From the NCBI GenBank assembly GCA_944548615.1, contig CALYMY010000067.1:150421-214420 (forward strand): 64,000 nucleotides of DNA. The letters run 5' to 3'. The notes beneath the pieces were generated by a model. It was not told the DNA's origin. It made no database searches and was given only the letters and a program-made list of their open reading frames with translations. Source of the stretch: Micropterix aruncella. Its lineage: Eukaryota > Arthropoda > Insecta > Lepidoptera > Micropterigidae. Within the stretch, counting starts at the first letter, position 1. The number at the start of each line of letters is the position of its first letter. Of this stretch, positions 22,212 to 34,302 are shown piece after piece. Made by a program: the position numbers and the translations under genes.

Positions 22212-24082
22212 ATTTATTTCGAAAAATGTGATTTTTTCATAACAATTTCTATGTTCAAAATGAAAGTTTATATAAAAAAATTCAAAATGTCAAAATTTCG
22301 AAAATGCCATTTCGTAGAGATTTCAAAGGCCTTCGTTCTGTCCGAACACCGTAACGCGTTAGGTTTACTCTATCTCGATTTATTTCGAAAAATGTGATTT
22401 TTTCATAATAATTTCCAAGTTCAAAATGAAAGTTTATATAAAAATTTTCAAAATATCAAAATTTCAAAAATGCCATTTTGTAGAGCTTAAGCGGGGTGTC
22501 GATCTCGCCAAAGACCGCAACGCGGTAGGTTTACTCTATCTCGATTTATTTCGAAAAATGTGATTTTTTCATAACAATTTCTATGTTCAAAATGAAAGTT
22601 TATATAAAATTTTTCAAAATGTCAAAATTTCGAAAATGCCATTTTGTAGAGATTACCAAGGTCGTCGTTCTGTCCGAACGCCGTAACGCTATAGGTTTAC
22701 TCTATCACGATCTTTTTCGAAAAATGTGATTTTTTCATAACAATTTCTATGTTTAAAATGAAATTTTATATAAAATTTTTCAAAATGTCAAAATTTCGAA
22801 AATGCCATTTTGTAGAGATTACCAAGGCCGTCGTTCTGTCCGAACGCCGTAACGCTATAGGTTTACTCTATCACGATCTTTTTCGAAAAATGTGATTTTT
22901 TCATAATAATTTCTATGTTTAAAATGAAATTTTATATAAAATTTTTCAAAATGTCAAAATTTCAAAAATGCCATTTTGTAGAGCTTAAGCGGGGTGTCGA
23001 TCTAGCCAAAGACCGCAACGCGGTAGGTTTACTCTATCACGGTCTTTTTCGAAAAATGTCATTTATTCATAACAATTTCTATGTTCAAAATGAAAGTTTA
23101 TATAAAAAATTTCAAAATGTCAAAATTTCGAAAATGCCATTTCGTAGAGATTACCAAGGCCGTGGTTCTGTCCGAACGCCGTAACGCTATAGGTTTACTC
23201 TATCACGATCTTTTTCGAAAAATGTGATTTTTTCATTATAATTTCTATGTTTAAAATGAAATTTTATATAAAATTTTTCAAAATGTCAAAATTTCAAAAA
23301 TGCCATTTTGTAGAGCTTAAGCGGGGTGTCGATCTCGCCAAAGACCGCAACGCGGTAGGTTTACTCTATCTCGATTTATTTCGAAAAATGTGATTTTTTC
23401 ATAACAATTTCTATGTTCAAAATGAAAGTTTATATAAAAAATTTCAAAATGTCAAAATTTCGAAAATGCCATTTTGTAGAGATTACCAAGGCCGTCGTTC
23501 TGTCCGAACGCCGTAACCCTATAGGTTTACTCTATCACGATCTTTTTCGAAAAATGTGATTTTTTCATAACAATTTCTATGTTTAAAATGAAATTTTATA
23601 TAAAATTTTTCAAAATGTCAAAATTTCGAAAATGCCATTTTGTAGAGATTACCAAGGCCGTCGTTCTGTCCGAACGCCGTAACCCTATAGGTTTACTCTA
23701 TCACGATCTTTTTCGAAAAATATGATTTTTTCATAATAATTTCTATGTTTAAAATGAAATTTTATATAAAATTTTTCAAAAAGTCAAAATTTCAAAAATG
23801 CCATTTTGTAGAGCTTAAGCGGGGTGTCGATCTCGCCAAAGACCGCAACGCGGTAGGTTTACTCTATCTCGTTCTTTTGTGAAAAATGTGATTTTTTCAT
23901 AACAATTTCTATGTTCAAAATGAAAGTTTATATAAAAAATTTCAAAATGTCAAAATTTCGAAAATGCCATTTCGTAGAGATTTCAAAGGCCTTCGTTATG
24001 CCCAAACACCGTAACGCGTTTTATTTACTCTATCACGGTCTTTTTCGAAAAATGACATTTATTCATAACAATTTCTATGTTC
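22212..24082 (+). repeat. B array, unit 6: 11.3 x 166 bp
   Basis: Standard monomer order. Confidence 0.97.
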
Positions 24083-25525
24083 AGGAGTTCCCTCGTCGGG
24101 AGCCAACCCTGGGTGCAGCAGCCATGTCATGGTGGAACTTAGTAATTGCCATCATAATGGAATGCCTATACCAAATTTCACGTCTCTACGGTTGACCGTT
24201 GAGGAGTTCCCTCGTCGGGAGCCAACCCTGGGTGCAGCAGCCATGTCATGGTGGAACTTAGTAATTGCCATCATAATGGAATGCCTATACCAAATTTCAC
24301 GTCTCTACGGTTGACCGTTGAGGAGTTCCCTCGTCGGGAGCCAACCCTGGGTGCAGCAGCGATGTCATGGTGGAACTTAGAAATTGCCGTCATAATGGAA
24401 TGCCTATACCAAATTTCACGTCTCTACGGTTGACCGTTGAGGAGTTCCCTCGTCGGGAGCCAACCCTGGGTGCAGCAGCCATGTCATGGTGGAACTTAGT
24501 AATTGCCATCATAATGGAATGCCTATACCAAATTTCACGTCTCTACGGTTGACCGTTGAGGTGTTCCCTCGTCGGGAGCCAACCCTGGGTGCAGCAGCCA
24601 TGTCATGGTGGAACTTAGTAATTGCCATCATAATGGAATGCCTATACCAAATTTCACGTCTCTACGGTTGACCGTTGAGGAGTTCCCTCGTCGGGAGCCA
24701 ACCCTGGGTGCAGCAGCCATGTCATGGTGGAACTTAGTAATTGCCATCATAATGGAATGCCTATACCAAATTTCACGTCTCTACGGTTGACCGTTGAGGA
24801 GTTCCCTCGTCGGGAGCCAACCCTGGGTGCAGCAGCCATGTCATGGTGGAACTTAGTAATTGCCATCATAATGGAATGCCTATACCAAATTTCACGTCTC
24901 TACGGTTGACCGTTGAGGAGTTCCCTCGTCGGGAGCCAACCCTGGGTGCAGCAGCGATGTCATGGTGGAACTTAGAAATTGCCGTCATAATGGAATGCCT
25001 ATACCAAATTTCACGTCTCTACGGTTGACCGTTGAGGAGTTCCCTCGTCGGGAGCCAACCCTGGGTGCAGCAGCCATGTCATGGTGGAACTTAGTAATTG
25101 CCATCATAATGGAATGCCTATACCAAATTTCACGTCTCTACGGTTGACCGTTGAGGAGTTCCCTCGTCGGGAGCCAACCCTGGGTGCAGCAGCCATGTCA
25201 TGGTGGAACTTAGTAATTGCCATCATAATGGAATGCCTATACCAAATTTCACGTCTCTACGGTTGACCGTTGAGGAGTTCCCTCGTCGGGAGCCAACCCT
25301 GGGTGCAGCAGCCATGTCATGGTGGAACTTAGTAATTGCCATCATAATGGAATGCCTATACCAAATTTCACGTCTCTACGGTTGACCGTTGAGAAGTTCC
25401 CTCGTCGGGAGCCAACCCTGGGTGCAGCAGCCATGTCATGGTGGAACTTAGTAATTGCCATCATAATGGAATGCCTATACCAAATTTCACGTCTCTACGG
25501 TTGACCGTTGAGGAGTTCCCTCGTC
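24083..25525 (+). repeat. A array, unit 7: 12.1 x 119 bp
   Basis: Standard order. Private A-to-T change at 24562 (gaggtgttccc). Confidence 0.97.
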
Positions 25526-25537
25526 CTTGTCACGTAC

Positions 25538-25684
25538 CTCTTTCCGTAGGTTGTTTACTCCTTTTAATTCGTTTAACGCCTCGCGGGCAATATCTCTGGC
25601 TCTTTCCGGTATTTCTTCGAAATTCCGAAACGGCACTTCTATTTCTGTGGTCTCCATATTGTCTCTTCTCGTTGATCAAAGGCA
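25538..25684 (-). pseudogene. Captured gene exon, unit 7
   Basis: Glu form. Signals intact. Confidence 0.55.
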
Positions 25685-25876
25685 CTGAAAATGAAAATGA
25701 AAAAGCACAGATTAAATAGTATTGAAAAGTAATTAAAGAAGAAGAAGAAGACGAGATAAAAAGCAGAAGCAATGAAATGAAAAGCGTTCTAAAACCCTAT
25801 CTTTTGACACCTCGCTTGTGTGTATATGATAAAATAAAGAATATAATATTTAATTTATTAAACGAAGCCGCGGGAA

Positions 25877-26074
25877 AAATACTAAAACTCCCTTGGCTCG
25901 GATCGCTACTATTGAAAACAAACATCGTAAAATCGATAAATAAACTTTCGCAAGTATGACGAGGGCTGAAGTTACCATAGAAACAGAAATCGTTAAATCG
26001 ATAAATATTCTATTGCGAGTCGGGCCACCGCCTGAGCTCGTTACTATGGAAACAAAACCGTTAAATCGATAAAT
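25877..26074. promoter_or_regulatory. Triple X-box + DRE-like module, unit 7
   Basis: Unchanged from the type copy. Confidence 0.6.
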
Positions 26075-26241
26075 CAATATACCTATACAGATATTAAATC
26101 GTCTATAATTCCGTTAATATTACTCAGATTTGAAAATTAAAAGAAGCGTTAGATGCGCAAAGCAAAACTCTATTAGATAATAATAAACAGGGAGGACTAT
26201 TGATGCCTTTTAGCGCAATAGCCCTCAAACGTCGGAAGCCA

Positions 26242-28112
26242 ATTTATTTCGAAAAATGTGATTTTTTCATAACAATTTCTATGTTCAAAATGAAAGTTTA
26301 TATAAAAAAATTCAAAATGTCAAAATTTCGAAAATGCCATTTCGTAGAGATTTCAAAGGCCTTCGTTCTGTCCGAACACCGTAACGCGTTAGGTTTACTC
26401 TATCTCGATTTATTTCGAAAAATGTGATTTTTTCATAATAATTTCCAAGTTCAAAATGAAAGTTTATATAAAAATTTTCAAAATATCAAAATTTCAAAAA
26501 TGCCATTTTGTAGAGCTTAAGCGGGGTGTCGATCTCGCCAAAGACCGCAACGCGGTAGGTTTACTCTATCTCGATTTATTTCGAAAAATGTGATTTTTTC
26601 ATAACAATTTCTATGTTCAAAATGAAAGTTTATATAAAATTTTTCAAAATGTCAAAATTTCGAAAATGCCATTTTGTAGAGATTACCAAGGTCGTCGTTC
26701 TGTCCGAACGCCGTAACGCTATAGGTTTACTCTATCACGATCTTTTTCGAAAAATGTGATTTTTTCATAACAATTTCTATGTTTAAAATGAAATTTTATA
26801 TAAAATTTTTCAAAATGTCAAAATTTCGAAAATGCCATTTTGTAGAGATTACCAAGGCCGTCGTTCTGTCCGAACGCCGTAACGCTATAGGTTTACTCTA
26901 TCACGATCTTTTTCGAAAAATGTGATTTTTTCATAATAATTTCTATGTTTAAAATGAAATTTTATATAAAATTTTTCAAAATGTCAAAATTTCAAAAATG
27001 CCATTTTGTAGAGCTTAAGCGGGGTGTCGATCTAGCCAAAGACCGCAACGCGGTAGGTTTACTCTATCACGGTCTTTTTCGAAAAATGTCATTTATTCAT
27101 AACAATTTCTATGTTCAAAATGAAAGTTTATATAAAAAATTTCAAAATGTCAAAATTTCGAAAATGCCATTTCGTAGAGATTACCAAGGCCGTGGTTCTG
27201 TCCGAACGCTGTAACGCTATAGGTTTACTCTATCACGATCTTTTTCGAAAAATGTGATTTTTTCATTATAATTTCTATGTTTAAAATGAAATTTTATATA
27301 AAATTTTTCAAAATGTCAAAATTTCAAAAATGCCATTTTGTAGAGCTTAAGCGGGGTGTCGATCTCGCCAAAGACCGCAACGCGGTAGGTTTACTCTATC
27401 TCGATTTATTTCGAAAAATGTGATTTTTTCATAACAATTTCTATGTTCAAAATGAAAGTTTATATAAAAAATTTCAAAATGTCAAAATTTCGAAAATGCC
27501 ATTTTGTAGAGATTACCAAGGCCGTCGTTCTGTCCGAACGCCGTAACCCTATAGGTTTACTCTATCACGATCTTTTTCGAAAAATGTGATTTTTTCATAA
27601 CAATTTCTATGTTTAAAATGAAATTTTATATAAAATTTTTCAAAATGTCAAAATTTCGAAAATGCCATTTTGTAGAGATTACCAAGGCCGTCGTTCTGTC
27701 CGAACGCCGTAACCCTATAGGTTTACTCTATCACGATCTTTTTCGAAAAATATGATTTTTTCATAATAATTTCTATGTTTAAAATGAAATTTTATATAAA
27801 ATTTTTCAAAAAGTCAAAATTTCAAAAATGCCATTTTGTAGAGCTTAAGCGGGGTGTCGATCTCGCCAAAGACCGCAACGCGGTAGGTTTACTCTATCTC
27901 GTTCTTTTGTGAAAAATGTGATTTTTTCATAACAATTTCTATGTTCAAAATGAAAGTTTATATAAAAAATTTCAAAATGTCAAAATTTCGAAAATGCCAT
28001 TTCGTAGAGATTTCAAAGGCCTTCGTTATGCCCAAACACCGTAACGCGTTTTATTTACTCTATCACGGTCTTTTTCGAAAAATGACATTTATTCATAACA
28101 ATTTCTATGTTC
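26242..28112 (+). repeat. B array, unit 7: 11.3 x 166 bp
   Basis: Standard order. Private C-to-T change at 27210 in monomer 6. Confidence 0.97.
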
Positions 28113-29556
28113 AGGAGTTCCCTCGTCGGGAGCCAACCCTGGGTGCAGCAGCCATGTCATGGTGGAACTTAGTAATTGCCATCATAATGGAATGCCTATA
28201 CCAAATTTCACGTCTCTACGGTTGACCGTTGAGGAGTTCCCTCGTCGGGAGCCAACCCTGGGTGCAGCAGCCATGTCATGGTGGAACTTAGTAATTGCCA
28301 TCATAATGGAATGCCTATACCAAATTTCACGTCTCTACGGTTGACCGTTGAGGAGTTCCCTCGTCGGGAGCCAACCCTGGGTGCAGCAGCGATGTCATGG
28401 TGGAACTTAGAAATTGCCGTCATAATGGAATGCCTATACCAAATTTCACGTCTCTACGGTTGACCGTTGAGGAGTTCCCTCGTCGGGAGCCAACCCTGGG
28501 TGCAGCAGCCATGTCATGGTGGAACTTAGTAATTGCCATCATAATGGAATGCCTATACAAAATTTCACGTCTCTACGGTTGACCGTTGAGGAGTTCCCTC
28601 GTCGGGAGCCAACCCTGGGTGCAGCAGCCATGTCATGGTGGAACTTAGTAATTGCCATCATAATGGAATGCCTATACCAAATTTCACGTCTCTACGGTTG
28701 ACCGTTGAGGAGTTCCCTCGTCGGGAGCCAACCCTGGGTGCAGCAGCCATGTCATGGTGGAACTTAGTAATTGCCATCATAATGGAATGCCTATACCAAA
28801 TTTCACGTCTCTACGGTTGACCGTTGAGGAGTTCCCTCGTCGGGAGCCAACCCTGGGTGCAGCAGCCATGTCATGGTGGAACTTAGTAATTGCCATCATA
28901 ATGGAATGCCTATACCAAATTTCACGTCTCTACGGTTGACCGTTGAGGAGTTCCCTCGTCGGGAGCCAACCCTGGGTGCAGCAGCGATGTCATGGTGGAA
29001 CTTAGAAATTGCCGTCATAATGGAATGCCTATACCAAAATTTCACGTCTCTACGGTTGACCGTTGAGGAGTTCCCTCGTCGGGAGCCAACCCTGGGTGCA
29101 GCAGCCATGTCATGGTGGAACTTAGTAATTGCCATCATAATGGAATGCCTATACCAAATTTCACGTCTCTACGGTTGACCGTTGAGGAGTTCCCTCGTCG
29201 GGAGCCAACCCTGGGTGCAGCAGCCATGTCATGGTGGAACTTAGTAATTGCCATCATAATGGAATGCCTATACCAAATTTCACGTCTCTACGGTTGACCG
29301 TTGAGGAGTTCCCTCGTCGGGAGCCAACCCTGGGTGCAGCAGCCATGTCATGGTGGAACTTAGTAATTGCCATCATAATGGAATGCCTATACCAAATTTC
29401 ACGTCTCTACGGTTGACCGTTGAGAAGTTCCCTCGTCGGGAGCCAACCCTGGGTGCAGCAGCCATGTCATGGTGGAACTTAGTAATTGCCATCATAATGG
29501 AATGCCTATACCAAATTTCACGTCTCTACGGTTGACCGTTGAGGAGTTCCCTCGTC
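28113..29556 (+). repeat. A array, unit 8: 12.1 x 119 bp with 1-bp insertion
   Basis: Standard order. There is a private C-to-A change at 28559, and an extra A in ccaaaattt at about 29036-29039 makes one monomer 120 bp and the unit 4,031 bp. The insertion joins two monomer frames into a longer open frame (about 100 codons), an accident rather than a gene. Confidence 0.97.
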
Positions 29557-29568
29557 CTTGTCACGTAC

Positions 29569-29715
29569 CTCTTTCCGTAGGTTGTTTACTCCTTTTAATT
29601 CGTTTAACGCCTCGCGGGCAATATCTCTGGCTCTTTCCGGTATTTCTTCGAAATTCCGAAACGGCACTTCTATTTCTGTGGTCTCCATATTGTCTCTTCT
29701 CGTTGATCAAAGGCA
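29569..29715 (-). pseudogene. Captured gene exon, unit 8
   Basis: Glu form. Signals intact. Confidence 0.55.
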
Positions 29716-29907
29716 CTGAAAATGAAAATGAAAAAGCACAGATTAAATAGTATTGAAAAGTAATTAAAGAAGAAGAAGAAGACGAGATAAAAAGCAGAAG
29801 CAATGAAATGAAAAGCGTTCTAAAACCCTATCTTTTGACACCTCGCTTGTGTGTATATGATAAAATAAAGAATATAATATTTAATTTATTAAACGAAGCC
29901 GCGGGAA

Positions 29908-30105
29908 AAATACTAAAACTCCCTTGGCTCGGATCGCTACTATTGAAAACAAACATCGTAAAATCGATAAATAAACTTTCGCAAGTATGACGAGGGCTGA
30001 AGTTACCATAGAAACAGAAATCGTTAAATCGATAAATATTCTATTGCGAGTCGGGCCACCGCCTGAGCTCGTTACTATGGAAACAAAACCGTTAAATCGA
30101 TAAAT
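29908..30105. promoter_or_regulatory. Triple X-box + DRE-like module, unit 8
   Basis: Unchanged from the type copy. Confidence 0.6.
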
Positions 30106-30272
30106 CAATATACCTATACAGATATTAAATCGTCTATAATTCCGTTAATATTACTCAGATTTGAAAATTAAAAGAAGCGTTAGATGCGCAAAGCAAAACT
30201 CTATTAGATAATAATAAACAGGGAGGACTATTGATGCCTTTTAGCGCAATAGCCCTCAAACGTCGGAAGCCA

Positions 30273-32143
30273 ATTTATTTCGAAAAATGTGATTTTTTCA
30301 TAACAATTTCTATGTTCAAAATGAAAGTTTATATAAAAAAATTCAAAATGTCAAAATTTCGAAAATGCCATTTCGTAGAGATTTCAAAGGCCTTCGTTCT
30401 GTCCGAACACCGTAACGCGTTAGGTTTACTCTATCTCGATTTATTTCGAAAAATGTGATTTTTTCATAATAATTTCCAAGTTCAAAATGAAAGTTTATAT
30501 AAAAATTTTCAAAATATCAAAATTTCAAAAATGCCATTTTGTAGAGCTTAAGCGGGGTGTCGATCTCGCCAAAGACCGCAACGCGGTAGGTTTACTCTAT
30601 CTCGATTTATTTCGAAAAATGTGATTTTTTCATAACAATTTCTATGTTCAAAATGAAAGTTTATATAAAATTTTTCAAAATGTCAAAATTTCGAAAATGC
30701 CATTTTGTAGAGATTACCAAGGTCGTCGTTCTGTCCGAACGCCGTAACGCTATAGGTTTACTCTATCACGATCTTTTTCGAAAAATGTGATTTTTTCATA
30801 ACAATTTCTATGTTTAAAATGAAATTTTATATAAAATTTTTCAAAATGTCAAAATTTCGAAAATGCCATTTTGTAGAGATTACCAAGGCCGTCGTTCTGT
30901 CCGAACGCCGTAACGCTATAGGTTTACTCTATCACGATCTTTTTCGAAAAATGTGATTTTTTCATAATAATTTCTATGTTTAAAATGAAATTTTATATAA
31001 AATTTTTCAAAATGTCAAAATTTCAAAAATGCCATTTTGTAGAGCTTAAGCGGGGTGTCGATCTAGCCAAAGACCGCAACGCGGTAGGTTTACTCTATCA
31101 CGGTCTTTTTCGAAAAATGTCATTTATTCATAACAATTTCTATGTTCAAAATGAAAGTTTATATAAAAAATTTCAAAATGTCAAAATTTCGAAAATGCCA
31201 TTTCGTAGAGATTACCAAGGCCGTGGTTCTGTCCGAACGCCGTAACGCTATAGGTTTACTCTATCACGATCTTTTTCGAAAAATGTGATTTTTTCATTAT
31301 AATTTCTATGTTTAAAATGAAATTTTATATAAAATTTTTCAAAATGTCAAAATTTCAAAAATGCCATTTTGTAGAGCTTAAGCGGGGTGTCGATCTCGCC
31401 AAAGACCGCAACGCGGTAGGTTTACTCTATCTCGATTTATTTCGAAAAATGTGATTTTTTCATAACAATTTCTATGTTCAAAATGAAAGTTTATATAAAA
31501 AATTTCAAAATGTCAAAATTTCGAAAATGCCATTTTGTAGAGATTACCAAGGCCGTCGTTCTGTCCGAACGCCGTAACCCTATAGGTTTACTCTATCACG
31601 ATCTTTTTCGAAAAATGTGATTTTTTCATAACAATTTCTATGTTTAAAATGAAATTTTATATAAAATTTTTCAAAATGTCAAAATTTCGAAAATGCCATT
31701 TTGTAGAGATTACCAAGGCCGTCGTTCTGTCCGAACGCCGTAACCCTATAGGTTTACTCTATCACGATCTTTTTCGAAAAATATGATTTTTTCATAATAA
31801 TTTCTATGTTTAAAATGAAATTTTATATAAAATTTTTCAAAAAGTCAAAATTTCAAAAATGCCATTTTGTAGAGCTTAAGCGGGGTGTCGATCTCGCCAA
31901 AGACCGCAACGCGGTAGGTTTACTCTATCTCGTTCTTTTGTGAAAAATGTGATTTTTTCATAACAATTTCTATGTTCAAAATGAAAGTTTATATAAAAAA
32001 TTTCAAAATGTCAAAATTTCGAAAATGCCATTTCGTAGAGATTTCAAAGGCCTTCGTTATGCCCAAACACCGTAACGCGTTTTATTTACTCTATCACGGT
32101 CTTTTTCGAAAAATGACATTTATTCATAACAATTTCTATGTTC
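30273..32143 (+). repeat. B array, unit 8: 11.3 x 166 bp
   Basis: Standard monomer order. Confidence 0.97.
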
Positions 32144-33586
32144 AGGAGTTCCCTCGTCGGGAGCCAACCCTGGGTGCAGCAGCCATGTCATGGTGGAACT
32201 TAGTAATTGCCATCATAATGGAATGCCTATACCAAATTTCACGTCTCTACGGTTGACCGTTGAGGAGTTCCCTCGTCGGGAGCCAACCCTGGGTGCAGCA
32301 GCCATGTCATGGTGGAACTTAGTAATTGCCATCATAATGGAATGCCTATACCAAATTTCACGTCTCTACGGTTGACCGTTGAGGAGTTCCCTCGTCGGGA
32401 GCCAACCCTGGGTGCAGCAGCGATGTCATGGTGGAACTTAGAAATTGCCGTCATAATGGAATGCCTATACCAAATTTCACGTCTCTACGGTTGACCGTTG
32501 AGGAGTTCCCTCGTCGGGAGCCAACCCTGGGTGCAGCAGCCATGTCATGGTGGAACTTAGTAATTGCCATCATAATGGAATGCCTATACCAAATTTCACG
32601 TCTCTACGGTTGACCGTTGAGGAGTTCCCTCGTCGGGAGCCAACCCTGGGTGCAGCAGCCATGTCATGGTGGAACTTAGTAATTGCCATCATAATGGAAT
32701 GCCTATACCAAATTTCACGTCTCTACGGTTGACCGTTGAGGAGTTCCCTCGTCGGGAGCCAACCCTGGGTGCAGCAGCCATGTCATGGTGGAACTTAGTA
32801 ATTGCCATCATAATGGAATGCCTATACCAAATTTCACGTCTCTACGGTTGACCGTTGAGGAGTTCCCTCGTCGGGAGCCAACCCTGGGTGCAGCAGCCAT
32901 GTCATGGTGGAACTTAGTAATTGCCATCATAATGGAATGCCTATACCAAATTTCACGTCTCTACGGTTGACCGTTGAGGAGTTCCCTCGTCGGGAGCCAA
33001 CCCTGGGTGCAGCAGCGATGTCATGGTGGAACTTAGAAATTGCCGTCATAATGGAATGCCTATACCAAATTTCACGTCTCTACGGTTGACCGTTGAGGAG
33101 TTCCCTCGTCGGGAGCCAACCCTGGGTGCAGCAGCCATGTCATGGTGGAACTTAGTAATTGCCATCATAATGGAATGCCTATACCAAATTTCACGTCTCT
33201 ACGGTTGACCGTTGAGGAGTTCCCTCGTCGGGAGCCAACCCTGGGTGCAGCAGCCATGTCATGGTGGAACTTAGTAATTGCCATCATAATGGAATGCCTA
33301 TACCAAATTTCACGTCTCTACGGTTGACCGTTGAGGAGTTCCCTCGTCGGGAGCCAACCCTGGGTGCAGCAGCCATGTCATGGTGGAACTTAGTAATTGC
33401 CATCATAATGGAATGCCTATACCAAATTTCACGTCTCTACGGTTGACCGTTGAGAAGTTCCCTCGTCGGGAGCCAACCCTGGGTGCAGCAGCCATGTCAT
33501 GGTGGAACTTAGTAATTGCCATCATAATGGAATGCCTATACCAAATTTCACGTCTCTACGGTTGACCGTTGAGGAGTTCCCTCGTC
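32144..33586 (+). repeat. A array, unit 9: 12.1 x 119 bp
   Basis: Standard order; lacks the unit 8 insertion. Confidence 0.97.
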
Positions 33587-33598
33587 CTTGTCACGTAC

Positions 33599-33745
33599 CT
33601 CTTTCCGTAGGTTGTTTACTCCTTTTAATTCGTTTAACGCCTCGCGGGCAATATCTCTGGCTCTTTCCGGTATTTCTTCGAAATTCCGAAACGGCACTTC
33701 TATTTCTGTGGTCTCCATATTGTCTCTTCTCGTTGATCAAAGGCA
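33599..33745 (-). pseudogene. Captured gene exon, unit 9
   Basis: Glu form. Signals intact. Confidence 0.55.
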
Positions 33746-33937
33746 CTGAAAATGAAAATGAAAAAGCACAGATTAAATAGTATTGAAAAGTAATTAAAGA
33801 AGAAGAAGAAGACGAGATAAAAAGCAGAAGCAATGAAATGAAAAGCGTTCTAAAACCCTATCTTTTGACACCTCGCTTGTGTGTATATGATAAAATAAAG
33901 AATATAATATTTAATTTATTAAACGAAGCCGCGGGAA

Positions 33938-34135
33938 AAATACTAAAACTCCCTTGGCTCGGATCGCTACTATTGAAAACAAACATCGTAAAATCGATAA
34001 ATAAACTTTCGCAAGTATGACGAGGGCTGAAGTTACCATAGAAACAGAAATCGTTAAATCGATAAATATTCTATTGCGAGTCGGGCCACCGCCTGAGCTC
34101 GTTACTATGGAAACAAAACCGTTAAATCGATAAAT
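33938..34135. promoter_or_regulatory. Triple X-box + DRE-like module, unit 9
   Basis: Unchanged from the type copy. Confidence 0.6.
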
Positions 34136-34302
34136 CAATATACCTATACAGATATTAAATCGTCTATAATTCCGTTAATATTACTCAGATTTGAAAATTA
34201 AAAGAAGCGTTAGATGCGCAAAGCAAAACTCTATTAGATAATAATAAACAGGGAGGACTATTGATGCCTTTTAGCGCAATAGCCCTCAAACGTCGGAAGC
34301 CA

